Source: Noviherbaspirillum autotrophicum | GTDB taxonomy: Bacteria > Pseudomonadota > Gammaproteobacteria > Burkholderiales > Burkholderiaceae_D | Reading direction: 5' to 3' | DNA length: 64,000 bases | Assembly (NCBI RefSeq): GCF_000818395.1 | Contig: NZ_JWJG01000028.1 | Span: 1,428,222 to 1,492,221, forward strand | Shown: positions 8,427 to 18,167 of the stretch, in pieces | Layout: each line of letters starts with the position of its first letter | Position numbering within the stretch: position 1 is the stretch's first letter | Made by a program: the position numbers and the translations under genes | Notes under the pieces: generated by a model | The model's input: the letters and a program-made list of their open reading frames with translations, nothing else | Databases searched by the model: none | Told to the model about the DNA's origin: nothing

Positions 8427-9851
8427 TTATTCGCTGTCAAAGATCGCGTTACCGCCGGTGTAGTTATCGAACTTCGTGTACTCACCATGGAAGGTCAGGC
8501 GCACGGCGCCAATCGGACCGTTACGCTGTTTACCGATGATGATTTCCGCAGTGCCCCGATCCGGAGAATCCGGGTTGTAAACCTGATCGCGGTAAATGAA
8601 CATGATCACGTCGGCGTCCTGCTCGATGGCGCCGGATTCGCGCAAATCGGACATCACCGGGCGCTTGTTGGGGCGTTGCTCCAGCGAGCGGTTCAGCTGC
8701 GACAGGGCAATGAGGGGGCAATGCAGTTCCTTCGCCAAGCCTTTCAGACTTCGCGAAATTTCCGAGATCTCGGTCGCACGATTTTCACCGCCGCCGTTAC
8801 CGGACATGAGCTGCAGGTAGTCGACGATGATCAGGCCGAGCTTGCCGCACTGACGCGAGAGGCGGCGGGCGCGCGCGCGCAACTCGACCGGGCTCAGCGC
8901 CGGTGTTTCATCAATATAGAGCTGGGCATCGTTCATCTTCTGGATCGCATGCGTCAGGCGCGGCCAATCCTCGTCGTTGAGCTTGCCGACGCGCAAACGG
9001 CTCTGATCCAGCCGCCCGACCGAACCGAGCATACGCATCGCCAGCTGCGCGCCGCCCATTTCCATCGAAAACACGGCAACCGGCAGTCCGGCATCGATTG
9101 CCACGTTTTCGCCAATATTGAGTGAGAAGGCAGTTTTACCCATCGATGGGCGGCCGGCGACAATGATCAGGTCGCCCGGCTGCAGCCCGGAAGTCATCCG
9201 GTCGAGATCGATAAAGCCAGTCGGCACGCCGGTAATGTCGTTCTGGTTGTCGCGGTTGTACAGCTCGTCGATACGCTCGACGACCTGCGTCAGGAGCGGC
9301 TGGATTCCCACCCAGCCGGAGGTGCCGCGCGAGCCCTCTTCCGCGATCGCAAAGATTTTCGATTCCGCCTCATCCAGAATCTGCTTGATTTCCTTACCTT
9401 GGGGATTGAGTGCGTTTGTCGCGATCTCGTCGGAAACTGTAATAAGTTTGCGCAGCACGCCGCGGTCGCGCACGATTTCCGCATAACGGCGGATGTTGGC
9501 AGCGGACGGCGTGTTCTGCGCCAGCGCGTTCAGGTAAGCCAGCCCGCCGACTTCCTCGGCCTTGCCGCTGATGCTGAGCGCCTCGAACACCGTGATGACG
9601 TCGGCCGGCTTGGTGGCATTGACCAGCTTGACGATGTGCTGAAAGATGATGCGATGGTCGTAACGATAAAAGTCGTCTTCATGGATGAAGTCCGCGATCC
9701 GATCCCATGCGCCATTATCCAGAAGCAAGCCACCGATGACCGATTGCTCTGCTTCAATGGAATGGGGAGGGACGCGGAGGGCGTCCAGTTGGGGATCGCT
9801 TTTGCGATCGTCCTTGCGATCGAAGTTGCGATCGGTGGTGCGTGTATTCAT
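8427..9851 (-). CDS. dnaB: Replicative DNA helicase DnaB
   Basis: About 474 residues. The N-terminal domain (PPHSIEAEQSVIGGLLLD) mediates primase/loader contacts. The RecA-like C-terminal domain has Walker A AGRPSMGKTA near residue 220 and LIIVDYLQLM as Walker B. It unwinds DNA at the replication fork as a hexamer. Start choice: a TATAAT box at 9859-9864 ends 7 bases before the ATG at 9851, while the upstream ATG at 9860 overlaps that box. The ATG at 9851 is therefore preferred, and the message could be leaderless. If another promoter is used, ATG 9860 is possible. Confidence 0.93.
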   Translation of the reverse strand: MNTRTTDRNFDRKDDRKSDPQLDALRVPPHSIEAEQSVIGGLLLDNGAWDRIADFIHEDDFYRYDHRIIFQHIVKLVNATKPADVITVFEALSISGKAEEVGGLAYLNALAQNTPSAANIRRYAEIVRDRGVLRKLITVSDEIATNALNPQGKEIKQILDEAESKIFAIAEEGSRGTSGWVGIQPLLTQVVERIDELYNRDNQNDITGVPTGFIDLDRMTSGLQPGDLIIVAGRPSMGKTAFSLNIGENVAIDAGLPVAVFSMEMGGAQLAMRMLGSVGRLDQSRLRVGKLNDEDWPRLTHAIQKMNDAQLYIDETPALSPVELRARARRLSRQCGKLGLIIVDYLQLMSGNGGGENRATEISEISRSLKGLAKELHCPLIALSQLNRSLEQRPNKRPVMSDLRESGAIEQDADVIMFIYRDQVYNPDSPDRGTAEIIIGKQRNGPIGAVRLTFHGEYTKFDNYTGGNAIFDSE

Positions 9852-9966
9852 GGCGCGCATTATACCTGCTCGCCCAAAGCCGCAACACGCGGCATTCCGG
9901 AATATTCCGCTTGCTATCGTGCAATATTTTTCATATTTCCAACTTACTGACGCGATACTAACTGCC

Positions 9967-9995
9967 TTGACACTTACTGCCTAGGCAGCTATATT
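9967..9995 (+). promoter_or_regulatory. sigma-70 promoter of marR-efflux operon with palindromic operator
   Basis: TTGACA at 9967-9972, a 17-base spacer and TATATT at 9990-9995 form a near-consensus promoter. A perfect 12-bp palindrome, CTGCCTAGGCAG (9977-9988), sits entirely within the spacer, a good position for repression by the MarR protein encoded downstream. Confidence 0.8.
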
Positions 9996-10027
9996 TCACG
10001 CTAATTGCTTCTATCCAGCGTGATGCC

Positions 10028-10471
10028 ATGTCCGAACCATACAGCCTGAAAAATTACCAGCCCTGCGAAAGCATTGGTTTCCTGCTTAAACGTGCCGGTA
10101 GTCAACTTGCAATGACCGTTGACCGGGGGCTGGCCCCGTTCGATATGACACATGCGCAACTCGGCATCTTCCTGAAGTTGTTGCACGGTCAAGCCAAGAC
10201 CGCCGCCGATTTGGCGCGCGAACTCATGGCTGATACCGGTGCCATGACGCGCATGCTCGACCGTCTGGAAGAAAAGGGCTTCATCCAGCGCATCCGCAGC
10301 AGCGCCGACCGGCGCGTGATTGAGGTGTCCCTGACCACCAAAGGGCAACAGCTCGGCGACCAGATGACGCAGGTCGTGGTCGACACCTTGAACCACCATT
10401 TACGCGGCTTCACGGAAACGGAAGTGGACCAGTTCAAGGATTTCCTGCGGCGCATGATCGGCAATGCCTGA
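10028..10471 (+). CDS. MarR-family transcriptional regulator
   Basis: A 147-residue winged-helix regulator. The recognition region is LARELMADTGAMTRMLDRLEEKGFI and the wing is RIRSSADRRVIEVSLT. It heads the efflux operon, about 30 bases before the outer membrane factor gene. MarR/EmrR-type proteins typically repress such operons and release DNA on binding phenolic ligands. A perfect palindrome in the promoter spacer upstream supports autoregulation. Confidence 0.9.
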   Translation: MSEPYSLKNYQPCESIGFLLKRAGSQLAMTVDRGLAPFDMTHAQLGIFLKLLHGQAKTAADLARELMADTGAMTRMLDRLEEKGFIQRIRSSADRRVIEVSLTTKGQQLGDQMTQVVVDTLNHHLRGFTETEVDQFKDFLRRMIGNA

Positions 10472-10501
10472 TTTCACCAATTCCAGTAAAACAAAGACAA
10501 C

Positions 10502-11986
10502 ATGACCCCTGCCCCCTCCTCGCTCAGGCACCGGATTGCCCGGCGTCACCTGCAAACGCTGTCTATCGCGTCCGCCGCCGCGCTGCTGGCGGCCTGCGCC
10601 GGCTTTCATCCAGTCGAACAAAACGCCAAGCAAATCGATGCCGTTTCATTCGCGCAGCCGAGCGCCATCGGTCAAGCTGTCGCCACATGGCCGACGGATG
10701 AATGGTGGCTCGCCTACCAAGACATGCAACTGAATCAATTGATGCAGCATGCGCTGGAAAACAGCCCGACGCTCGCCGCCGCCCAGGCCCGCATCGCGCG
10801 CGCGCAGGCATCGGCCAACCTCAGCCGCGCCGCAGAGCTGCCCCAGGTCGGCGTCGGCATCGACGCCAGCTACGGCCGGCAGTCGGAAAATTACCTGATC
10901 CCGCACCCGCCGCTCGGCCCCGCCGGACAATACATCAGCCAGGGACAGGCCGCGGTCAATTTCGGTTACGAGCTCGACGTCTGGGGCAAGAACGCGGCGT
11001 TGATCCGTGCCGCTGACGCCCAGGTGAAAGCGGCAAGTTTCGACCGCGATGCCGCCCGCCTGGCGCTCACCACCTCGATTGCCCGCGCCTATGCCCAGCT
11101 GGCTGCGCAATTCGAGATGCGGGATGTTCTCGATGCCACCCAGCAGCAACGGCGGGACATCCACAAGCTGATCGACCAGCGCGTGGCCAACGGTCTCGAT
11201 ACGAAGGTGGAAGTCAAGCAGGCGGAAACCAACGAAGCTGCGCTGCGCATCGAGCAAGAGCAGCTTGCCACCGCAATCAAGGTCACGCGCCTGCAGCTCG
11301 CCGTGCTCGCCGGCGACATGCCATCCGCTGCCGAGTCGATCAAGCGTCCGACAATGTACGGCGCTTCCTTCACGGTGCCGGCCAACCTGCCGCTCGACCT
11401 GCTGGGACGCCGGCCGGAACTGGCCGCGCAGCGCGCCCGCATTGCTGCGGCGATCGGCGACAAGGAAGCAGCCAGGGCACAGTTTTATCCGAACATTAAC
11501 CTGAACGCGCTGATCGGCTTCCAGGCCATCGGGCTTGGCCAATTGTTCAATGCGGGCAGCCAGATCAGCAGCGTCGGGCCGGCGGTCCGGCTACCGCTCT
11601 TCGACGGCGGTCGCCTGCAGGCGAACTATGCGGCCAAAGCCAGCGACATCGACGCCGCCGTTGCGCAATACAACCAGTCGGTGCTGAGCGCCGCGCAGGA
11701 CGTGGCGGAACAGCTGACGCGCGCCGCCGACCTTGCACGCGAAGAAGCGGCGACGCGCGAAGCCTTGGCCGCCGCCGAGGAAGCGCACCGGCTCGCCACC
11801 TTGCGCTACAAGGGCGGGCTATCGCCCTACCTGACCGTATTGACCGTCGAAACCCAGTTGCTGGCGCAACGCCGTGCGCTGGCCAGCCTGAAGGCGCGGC
11901 GTGACGACTTGCAGATCGCGCTGATACGCGCACTGGGTGGCGGCTTCGCCGAGACAAGCGCGGCACAAGCGCTCGCTCAGCACTGA
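10502..11986 (+). CDS. NodT-family RND/EmrAB-type outer membrane efflux lipoprotein
   Basis: A 494-residue outer membrane factor. It has a signal peptide with lipobox LLAACAG (lipidated Cys near residue 31) and two TolC-like repeats rich in Ala/Gln coiled coil, including RAAELPQVGVG and LPLDLLGRRPELAAQRARI. It forms the outer-membrane exit duct for the EmrA-EmrB pump encoded next. The gene lies between marR and emrA in one operon. Confidence 0.9.
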   Translation: MTPAPSSLRHRIARRHLQTLSIASAAALLAACAGFHPVEQNAKQIDAVSFAQPSAIGQAVATWPTDEWWLAYQDMQLNQLMQHALENSPTLAAAQARIARAQASANLSRAAELPQVGVGIDASYGRQSENYLIPHPPLGPAGQYISQGQAAVNFGYELDVWGKNAALIRAADAQVKAASFDRDAARLALTTSIARAYAQLAAQFEMRDVLDATQQQRRDIHKLIDQRVANGLDTKVEVKQAETNEAALRIEQEQLATAIKVTRLQLAVLAGDMPSAAESIKRPTMYGASFTVPANLPLDLLGRRPELAAQRARIAAAIGDKEAARAQFYPNINLNALIGFQAIGLGQLFNAGSQISSVGPAVRLPLFDGGRLQANYAAKASDIDAAVAQYNQSVLSAAQDVAEQLTRAADLAREEAATREALAAAEEAHRLATLRYKGGLSPYLTVLTVETQLLAQRRALASLKARRDDLQIALIRALGGGFAETSAAQALAQH

Positions 11987-12028
11987 GGCGCACAGCCAGT
12001 TCAAACATATACCAATCCAGGAAAAATC

Positions 12029-13204
12029 ATGAGTGCAGCACCAATCGCATCGACGAACCAGGCCGCCCCATCTGGCGCGCCCAAGCGCAAGAAAATCCTT
12101 CTGACCATCGGCGCCGTGTTCGCGGCCGCCGCCGTCGGCTCCGGACTGTACTGGGCGCTCGTATCGCGCTACATCGAAGACACCGACAACGCTTACGTCC
12201 AGGGCAATGTCGTGCAGATCACGCCGCAGATCGCGGCCACGGTCGCGAAGATCTATGCGGACGACACCAGCATGGTCAAGGCCGGGCAGCCGCTTGTGGC
12301 GCTCGACACGGCGGATGCCGACGTCGCACTGGCGCAGGCCGAAGCGCAATTAGCCCAGACGGTGCGCGAGGTGCGCACGCTGTATGCAGCACAAGCGCAG
12401 GCCAGCGCCAACCTCGCCATGCGCGAGACAGAGCTGGCAAGAGCAAAGGATGATCTGGCGCGTCGCAAGGCGCTCGCGGGTTCCGGCGCCGTGTCGTCCG
12501 AGGAAATCCGGCATGCGGAAAGCGCCGTTTCCTCCGCCCAGGCCACGCTCGCCGCGGCAAAAGAGCAGCTCGCATCGGGCCGCGCTCTTACCGAGGGCAC
12601 CAGCGTTGCCAATCACCCTAACGTGCAGCGCGCAGCGGCCCGCGTCCAGGAAGTGCTGCTGATGAAGTCACGATCCACGCTGTATGCACCGGTCGGAGGC
12701 GAAATCGCCAAGCGCAGCGTGCAGGTCGGACAACGCGTGACGCCAGGCGCGCCCCTGATGGCGATCGTGCCGCTCGATCAGTTGTGGGTCGACGCCAACT
12801 TCAAGGAATCGCAGCTGCGCGAGATGCGGGTCGGCCAGCCGGTGAAGCTGATCGCCGACATCTACGGCAGCAAGGTCGAATATGCCGGCAAGGTCGAAGG
12901 TCTTGGCGCCGGCACTGGATCGGCATTTGCCTTGCTGCCAGCGCAGAACGCGACCGGCAACTGGATCAAGGTAGTACAGCGCGTGCCGGTACGGATTGCA
13001 CTCGATCCGAAGCAGCTGGCCGAGCATCCCTTGCGCGTCGGGTTGTCGATGCACGTCGAGGTCGACCTGCACGACCAGCAAGGCGTGCGCGTCGGCGAGG
13101 CCGCCGGCAACGCGAAGGCGCTGACTGCATCGGCCTCCGCCAATCCGATCGATGCCGCCGCGAAGGCGCGCATCGACACGATCATCGCAGCCAATCTGAA
13201 ATAA
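12029..13204 (+). CDS. emrA: EmrA-like membrane fusion protein (HlyD family)
   Basis: A 391-residue periplasmic adaptor with one N-terminal membrane anchor (about residues 25-47). A biotinyl-lipoyl half (DTDNAYVQGNVVQITPQIAATV) follows, then a long alpha-helical hairpin rich in Ala/Gln/Glu (about residues 95-200), then the second lipoyl half and a beta barrel. It connects the inner-membrane transporter EmrB to the outer membrane factor. Confidence 0.92.
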   Translation: MSAAPIASTNQAAPSGAPKRKKILLTIGAVFAAAAVGSGLYWALVSRYIEDTDNAYVQGNVVQITPQIAATVAKIYADDTSMVKAGQPLVALDTADADVALAQAEAQLAQTVREVRTLYAAQAQASANLAMRETELARAKDDLARRKALAGSGAVSSEEIRHAESAVSSAQATLAAAKEQLASGRALTEGTSVANHPNVQRAAARVQEVLLMKSRSTLYAPVGGEIAKRSVQVGQRVTPGAPLMAIVPLDQLWVDANFKESQLREMRVGQPVKLIADIYGSKVEYAGKVEGLGAGTGSAFALLPAQNATGNWIKVVQRVPVRIALDPKQLAEHPLRVGLSMHVEVDLHDQQGVRVGEAAGNAKALTASASANPIDAAAKARIDTIIAANLK

Positions 13205-13213
13205 GGACGCCGG

Positions 13214-14782
13214 ATGCAATCGGAAGCGAACAACAACGCACCGCCCGCAGCCCCGCCGGCGCTGCAACCATTAAAAGGGCCGGCGCTCGTCCTGCTGACC
13301 TTTGCGGCGGCCTTGTCGACGTTCATGGAAATCCTGGACATCACCATCGCCAATGTATCGATCCCGACGATTGCCGGCGCCCTCGGCGTATCGACCAACC
13401 AGGGTACATGGATCATCAGCGCCTATTCGGTCGCGGCCGCCATTGCCGTGCCGCTGACCGGTTGGCTGGCGCGCCGTGTCGGCGAGGTGAAGCTGTTCGT
13501 GATATCGGTCCTCGCGTTTACGCTGATGTCGGCGCTGGCCGCGTTCTCGGTCAACCTGCCGATGCTGGTCGTGTTCCGCTTGCTGCAGGGCCTGGTGTCG
13601 GGGCCGATGGTGCCGCTGTCGCAAACCCTGCTGGTGCGGAACTTCCCGCCCGAAAAGCGCGGCGCGGCGATGGGGCTGTGGGCGATGACGGTGATTCTCG
13701 CGCCGATTGCCGGCCCGCTGCTTGGCGGCTATATCAGCGACAACTACCACTGGTCGTGGATTTTCCTGATCAATATCCCGATCGGCCTGTTCGGCGGCAT
13801 CACCATCTGGACGCTGATGCGCAAGCGTGAATCGGCCACCGTGAAAATGCCGCTCGATGTCATTGGCCTGCTGCTGCTGGTGGTCGGCGTCGGCAGCCTG
13901 CAGCTGATGCTGGAAATCGGCAAGGACTACGACTGGTTCGCATCCCCCTTCATCGTAACCCTCGGCATTATCGCGGTCGTGGCGCTGACGTTCTTCATCG
14001 CCTGGGTGCTCACCTCGGATCATCCGATTGTCGAACTGCAGCTATTTAGGGACAAGAACTTCCGCTACGGCGTGATTCTGCTGTCGGTCGGCTTCATGAC
14101 CTACTTCGGCTCGGTCGTGATCTTCCCGCTCTGGCTGCAGCTGGTGATGGGGTACACCTCGGCACAAGCCGGAGCAGCGATGGCGCCAATCGGAATTTTC
14201 ACGCTGATCCTGTCTCCCATCATCGGCAAGAACATCGCCAAGCTCAATCTGCGCGCGCTGGCGACCTTCGCCTTTATCGTGATGGGCGCGGTGTCGCTAT
14301 GGAATACACAGATGTCGCTCGACGTCGGGTTCTGGGATATCGTCAATCCGCGACTGGTGCAAGGCATCGGTATGGCCTGCTTCTTCCTTCCGGTGCAATC
14401 GCTGATGCTGTCCAACATCACGCCAGACCACATGGCGGGCGCATCCGGGCTGTCCAACTTCCTGCGCACGCTGGGCGCCGCCATGGGCACCGCGATCAGC
14501 GTGACGATGTGGGAACACCTGGCGACCGCTCACCATTCGCGGCTGGTGGAAAACGTTTCACGCTTTTCTCCTGCCAGCAATGAGTACCTCGGGATTCTGC
14601 AGGCTGGCGGACTGTCGCTCGAGCAGGCGTTTGCTGTCGTCGAACGCACCATCAACGCGCAAAGCTACATGCTGGCGACTGATGACTTCTTCCTGTATTG
14701 CTCGGTGGGGTTCTTCGCGCTGACGAGCCTGGTGTGGCTGACCAAGCCGAAGAAAGGCGCGGCTGCCGCAGTCGGGCATTGA
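13214..14782 (+). CDS. emrB: EmrB-like MFS drug transporter (DHA2, 14 TM)
   Basis: A 522-residue major facilitator of the DHA2 family. Motifs include LDITIANVSIPTIAG in TM1, WIISAYSVAAAIAVPLTGWLARR, and motif C-like ILAPIAGPLLGG. It is the proton-driven inner-membrane component of the tripartite pump, exporting hydrophobic drugs. It starts 10 bases after emrA and ends the operon before a strong terminator. Confidence 0.93.
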   Translation: MQSEANNNAPPAAPPALQPLKGPALVLLTFAAALSTFMEILDITIANVSIPTIAGALGVSTNQGTWIISAYSVAAAIAVPLTGWLARRVGEVKLFVISVLAFTLMSALAAFSVNLPMLVVFRLLQGLVSGPMVPLSQTLLVRNFPPEKRGAAMGLWAMTVILAPIAGPLLGGYISDNYHWSWIFLINIPIGLFGGITIWTLMRKRESATVKMPLDVIGLLLLVVGVGSLQLMLEIGKDYDWFASPFIVTLGIIAVVALTFFIAWVLTSDHPIVELQLFRDKNFRYGVILLSVGFMTYFGSVVIFPLWLQLVMGYTSAQAGAAMAPIGIFTLILSPIIGKNIAKLNLRALATFAFIVMGAVSLWNTQMSLDVGFWDIVNPRLVQGIGMACFFLPVQSLMLSNITPDHMAGASGLSNFLRTLGAAMGTAISVTMWEHLATAHHSRLVENVSRFSPASNEYLGILQAGGLSLEQAFAVVERTINAQSYMLATDDFFLYCSVGFFALTSLVWLTKPKKGAAAAVGH

Positions 14783-14803
14783 CGCCGCATAAAAGCAGCG
14801 CAT

Positions 14804-14836
14804 AAAAAAAGCCGGCTTTGAAAGCCGGCTTTTTAT
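14804..14836. terminator. bidirectional terminator between emrB and rplI
   Basis: A GCCGGCTT-TGA-AAGCCGGC hairpin with A7 on the left and T5 on the right serves both convergent operons. Confidence 0.9.
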
Positions 14837-14851
14837 TGACGACGATTTTGC

Positions 14852-15304
14852 TTACGCTTGCTCGCCCAGCACGGAAACGGTGATCTCCGTGACGACGTCG
14901 GTGTGCAGTGCAACCGAAATCGGATGGTCGCCGACGGTCTTCAGCGGGCCTTGCGGCATGCGGATCTGCGCCTTCTCGACCGGGAAGCCTTGCTTGGTCA
15001 CGGCAGCGGCGATGTCGGCGTTGGTTACGGAACCGAACAGACGGCCATCGACGCCAGCCTTTTGCGCGATCTGAACGGTCATACCGCTCAGTTTTTCGCC
15101 TTGGGCTTGTGCTGCGGCCAGCTTCTCGGCTGCTGCCTTTTCCAGCTCGGCACGCTTGGCTTCGAATTCGGCAACAGCGGTTTGCGTTGCGCGGCGGGCC
15201 TTGCGCTGCGGGATCAGGAAGTTACGTGCGTAGCCGTCCTTGACCTTCACCACATCGCCGAGGTTGCCGAGATTGACGACTTTTTCCAACAGAATGACTT
15301 GCAT
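14852..15304 (-). CDS. rplI: 50S ribosomal protein L9
   Basis: A 150-residue L9. The N-terminal rRNA-binding domain is [32 protein letters not shown], followed by the long connecting helix and the C-terminal domain. Last gene of the rpsF-priB-rpsR-rplI operon, a conserved beta/gammaproteobacterial arrangement. Confidence 0.97.
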   Translation of the reverse strand: MQVILLEKVVNLGNLGDVVKVKDGYARNFLIPQRKARRATQTAVAEFEAKRAELEKAAAEKLAAAQAQGEKLSGMTVQIAQKAGVDGRLFGSVTNADIAAAVTKQGFPVEKAQIRMPQGPLKTVGDHPISVALHTDVVTEITVSVLGEQA

Positions 15305-15331
15305 GTTTTTCTCCTATTTCTCAGTCATCAA

Positions 15332-15616
15332 TCAGGCGTTGTGCAGATCGGTGTACGGCAGCAGCGCGAGGTAGCGTGCGCGCTTGATCGCGGTATCGAC
15401 CTGGCGCTGATAGTGCGCCTTGGTGCCGGTCAGGCGTGCCGGCATGATCTTGCCGTTTTCCTGGACGAAGTCCTTCAGGGTATCGACGTCCTTGTAGTCC
15501 ACTTGCTCAACGCCGGCGGCGGTGAAGCGGCAGAATTTCTTGCGCTTGAACAGCGGGTTTTGCTGTTGGCGCTTTTGCTTGAGTTTGCTCTTATCGAATT
15601 TTTTACCGAATGCCAT
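15332..15616 (-). CDS. rpsR: 30S ribosomal protein S18
   Basis: A 94-residue S18 with a basic N-terminal extension and the conserved core [33 protein letters not shown] and [13 protein letters not shown]. It binds with S6 to the 30S platform. Third gene of the operon. Confidence 0.97.
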   Translation of the reverse strand: MAFGKKFDKSKLKQKRQQQNPLFKRKKFCRFTAAGVEQVDYKDVDTLKDFVQENGKIMPARLTGTKAHYQRQVDTAIKRARYLALLPYTDLHNA

Positions 15617-15631
15617 GTTTGGCTCCTGTAT

Positions 15632-15934
15632 CTATTGATCTGGTGTATATACCTCGAAATCCGCGATGTGGAAGACGAGGCCTTTGCTGTTTCGATTCTT
15701 GCGTGCCAGGAATCCGGTGAAGCGATATGCCACTCCCAGTTCCGCCCGATTGACTCTTCCGGAAATTTCGCCAGCGGCGATCGCAGCGACTTCCAATTCA
15801 ATCTGGCGTTTGATGCCTGCCTCAATTTGCTCCGACCGGTGCGATAACGTCGCCGACACGATCGGGATGCCTGCCGGCGTATATCGCAATGCGTCGCGCT
15901 CGGCAATAACGGCGACCAACTGAAGCTGATTCAC
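15632..15934 (-). CDS. priB: Primosomal replication protein PriB
   Basis: A 100-residue single-stranded-DNA-binding protein with an OB fold (NQLQLVAVIAERDALRYTPAGIP, VSATLSHRSEQ). PriB acts in replication restart with PriA. It lies between rpsF and rpsR, its classic position. Confidence 0.92.
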   Translation of the reverse strand: MNQLQLVAVIAERDALRYTPAGIPIVSATLSHRSEQIEAGIKRQIELEVAAIAAGEISGRVNRAELGVAYRFTGFLARKNRNSKGLVFHIADFEVYTPDQ

Positions 15935-15951
15935 GCTCCCGGTTAGCGCAA

Positions 15952-16320
15952 TTACGATGCAGCAGCCTCGCTACGCTGGCTCTTGGCAGCGTCTTCCTTC
16001 TGAACCGCCTTCATCATCGGCGACGGTGCAGTCTCGGCCTTCTTCATCTTCACGGTGAGATGGCGCAGCACGGCATCGTTGAACTTGAAGCCGGTTTCGA
16101 TTTCAGCCAGGGTTTCGTTGTCGCACTCGATGTTCATGCAAACATAGTGTGCCTTCGCGAGCTTCTGGATCATGTAAGCCATCTGGCGACGGCCCCAGTC
16201 TTCGACGCGATGGATCTTGCCGTTGCGGGCGGTCACGATGCCCTTGTAGCGCTCGATCATTGCGGGCACTTGCTCGCTCTGATCCGGATGGACAATAAAT
16301 ACGATTTCATAATGACGCAT
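15952..16320 (-). CDS. rpsF: 30S ribosomal protein S6
   Basis: A 122-residue S6 ([36 protein letters not shown]). First gene of the operon, with a good promoter upstream at 16396-16424. Confidence 0.97.
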   Translation of the reverse strand: MRHYEIVFIVHPDQSEQVPAMIERYKGIVTARNGKIHRVEDWGRRQMAYMIQKLAKAHYVCMNIECDNETLAEIETGFKFNDAVLRHLTVKMKKAETAPSPMMKAVQKEDAAKSQRSEAAAS

Positions 16321-16395
16321 GTAATCTCCTTATGGACGGATTAAACAATCGCCCACCCCGGCGTCAAGACAGGTGTGGGAAGAGGAAAGCCGAAG

Positions 16396-16424
16396 ATAAT
16401 AACCCGAAAACAATGAAAACTCAA
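16396..16424 (-). promoter_or_regulatory. promoter of rpsF-priB-rpsR-rplI
   Basis: Read leftward: TTGAGT (16419-16424), a 17-base spacer, then TATTAT (16396-16401). It lies 76 bases upstream of rpsF and divergent from lexA. Confidence 0.7.
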
Positions 16425-16511
16425 TGCTTTCAAGCGCTTACGTCTTCAAGAGATTTTCGTCCTGCCAGCTGTTACAAATTAATGGCGTGAGTGCTTGCAT
16501 TCACCCAAAAC

Positions 16512-16527
16512 CTGTATAAAAATACAG
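16512..16527 (+). promoter_or_regulatory. LexA (SOS) box 1 of lexA
   Basis: CTGTATAAAAATACAG fits CTG-N10-CAG exactly. It overlaps the presumed lexA promoter (TTGCAT at 16495) and allows autorepression. Confidence 0.88.
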
Positions 16528-16528
16528 T

Positions 16529-16544
16529 CTGTTTTTATGAACAG
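16529..16544 (+). promoter_or_regulatory. LexA (SOS) box 2 of lexA
   Basis: CTGTTTTTATGAACAG fits CTG-N10-CAG and begins two bases after box 1. Two adjacent boxes resemble the arrangement at E. coli lexA. Confidence 0.85.
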
Positions 16545-16569
16545 CGTTTACCAACGCTCAGGTGCTGCC

Positions 16570-17235
16570 ATGATCAAACTTACCGCCCGTCAAGAGCAAA
16601 TTCTGAATCTGATCAGGGAAGCGATCGAAAACACCGGATTCCCCCCGACCCGGGCCGAAATCGCCGCTGAATTGGGATTTCGCTCGGCAAATGCAGCCGA
16701 GGAACACTTACAGGCGTTGGCCCGCAAGGGAGCGATCGAAATCTCGCCCGGTACCTCGCGCGGCATTCGTCTGCGTGACTTGAACACTGACAGCGGGCTA
16801 GGTCGCTCCAGCGCAAGACAGATGGCACTGCCCCACCTCGCGCTGATGCAGCTGAGCCTGCCGCTGGTCGGCCGTGTCGCCGCAGGCTCGCCCATCCTTG
16901 CGCAGGAACATATCGAAGCCACGTACAGCGTCGATCCATCACTCTTTTCCTCCAAGCCCGATTACCTGCTGAAAGTGCGAGGCCTGTCGATGCGCGATGC
17001 CGGCATCATGGACGGCGACTTGTTGGCAGTGAAAAAGGTGGACAGCGCAAAGAATGGCCAAATCGTGGTCGCCCGGCTGGGCGACGACGTCACAGTGAAG
17101 CGCTACAAGAAATCTGGTTCGGTCATCGAACTCCTGCCCGAAAATCCGGATTTCAAGCCGATTCGCGTCGATTCCAGCCAGGAGGATTTTGCACTGGAAG
17201 GATTGGCGGTCGGCTTGTTGCGGGCATGGGGCTAA
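16570..17235 (+). CDS. lexA: SOS repressor LexA
   Basis: A 221-residue repressor. The winged helix at residues 1-65 ([26 protein letters not shown]) binds SOS boxes. The cleavage site is Ala-Gly in RVAAGSP near residue 105. The catalytic Ser is in GLSMRDAGI near 140 and the Lys in DVTVKRY near 176. The ATG at 16570 is chosen because an upstream in-frame extension would translate through the two SOS boxes, and AGGTG lies just before it. Confidence 0.95.
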   Translation: MIKLTARQEQILNLIREAIENTGFPPTRAEIAAELGFRSANAAEEHLQALARKGAIEISPGTSRGIRLRDLNTDSGLGRSSARQMALPHLALMQLSLPLVGRVAAGSPILAQEHIEATYSVDPSLFSSKPDYLLKVRGLSMRDAGIMDGDLLAVKKVDSAKNGQIVVARLGDDVTVKRYKKSGSVIELLPENPDFKPIRVDSSQEDFALEGLAVGLLRAWG

Positions 17236-17290
17236 GACGTTGCATATTGAATAGCGCCATCTTGGCGCGCAATCCCGCGCGCCTTGCCCC

Positions 17291-18058
17291 CTAGCTTGCC
17301 TTGGGCGGCACTTTCCGCAAAATCTGGCGCGCAATGCCCCGCAAAATATTGACTTCCTCGGTTTCCAGCTGGGTTCGGGAAAACAGGCGCTTCAGTCTGG
17401 GCATTAATTTCTTTGGATTGTCGGGGTCAAGGAACTCGACCGCAACCAGCGCTTCTTCAAGGTGCTGATACATCCCTTCGATCTGCGCTATTCCGGCTGC
17501 CTCTCCCTGAAACCCGACATTCGTCGCCGGCGGCGCGTCTCCGATGGCCGCCTGGCGCATTTCATATGCCAGCACCTGCACGGCCTGCGCCAGGTTTAAC
17601 GATGAATAGTCGGGATTGGCCGAAATATTGATCAGGACATTGCACTTTTCAACAATTTCGTTAGGCAAGCCATACCGCTCATTACCGAATACCAAGGCGG
17701 CGGACAGGCCGGCATCAACCGCCAGTTGTCCGGCCAGCGAGCGCGGCGTAACCACGGGCGGCGAAAATTCCCTCGGCCGGGCGCTCAATGCTGCGGCAAA
17801 ATTGCAGCCCTCCAGCGCCTCGCCGATGGACCCGACGATCTTCGCATTCGCCAGAATATCCTGCGCACCGCTGGCGAACGCGATCGCTTCCTCCTGCCGG
17901 GGTGCATCCGGGAATCGTGGATTGACCAGCACAAGGCGCGAAAATCCCATGGTTTTCATGGCGCGAGCGACCGATCCGATATTGCCTGGACGGCTAGTTT
18001 CCACCAGCACGAAGCGCAGGCGGTCGAAAAGAGGAGTACTGGTTTGTTGCTGGTTCAT
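17291..18058 (-). CDS. trmJ: tRNA (cytidine/uridine-2'-O)-methyltransferase TrmJ
   Basis: A 255-residue SPOUT methyltransferase. Motifs are RFVLVETSRPGNIGSVARAMKTMGF, ALVFGNERYGLPNEIVEKC and the knot segment PDYSSLNLAQAVQVLAYEMR. TrmJ 2'-O-methylates position 32 of tRNAs. It is divergent from suhB, the same neighbour as in many proteobacteria. Confidence 0.92.
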   Translation of the reverse strand: MNQQQTSTPLFDRLRFVLVETSRPGNIGSVARAMKTMGFSRLVLVNPRFPDAPRQEEAIAFASGAQDILANAKIVGSIGEALEGCNFAAALSARPREFSPPVVTPRSLAGQLAVDAGLSAALVFGNERYGLPNEIVEKCNVLINISANPDYSSLNLAQAVQVLAYEMRQAAIGDAPPATNVGFQGEAAGIAQIEGMYQHLEEALVAVEFLDPDNPKKLMPRLKRLFSRTQLETEEVNILRGIARQILRKVPPKAS

Positions 18059-18167
18059 TTAAAATAGCGGCATTGCGCGGCAATCGAATAACTATCCGAT
18101 ATTGCCGCATCGCTCATTAATTCATTTGTGGTCCGAACACCGGAACCGCAATTTTAACGGAACCTCT

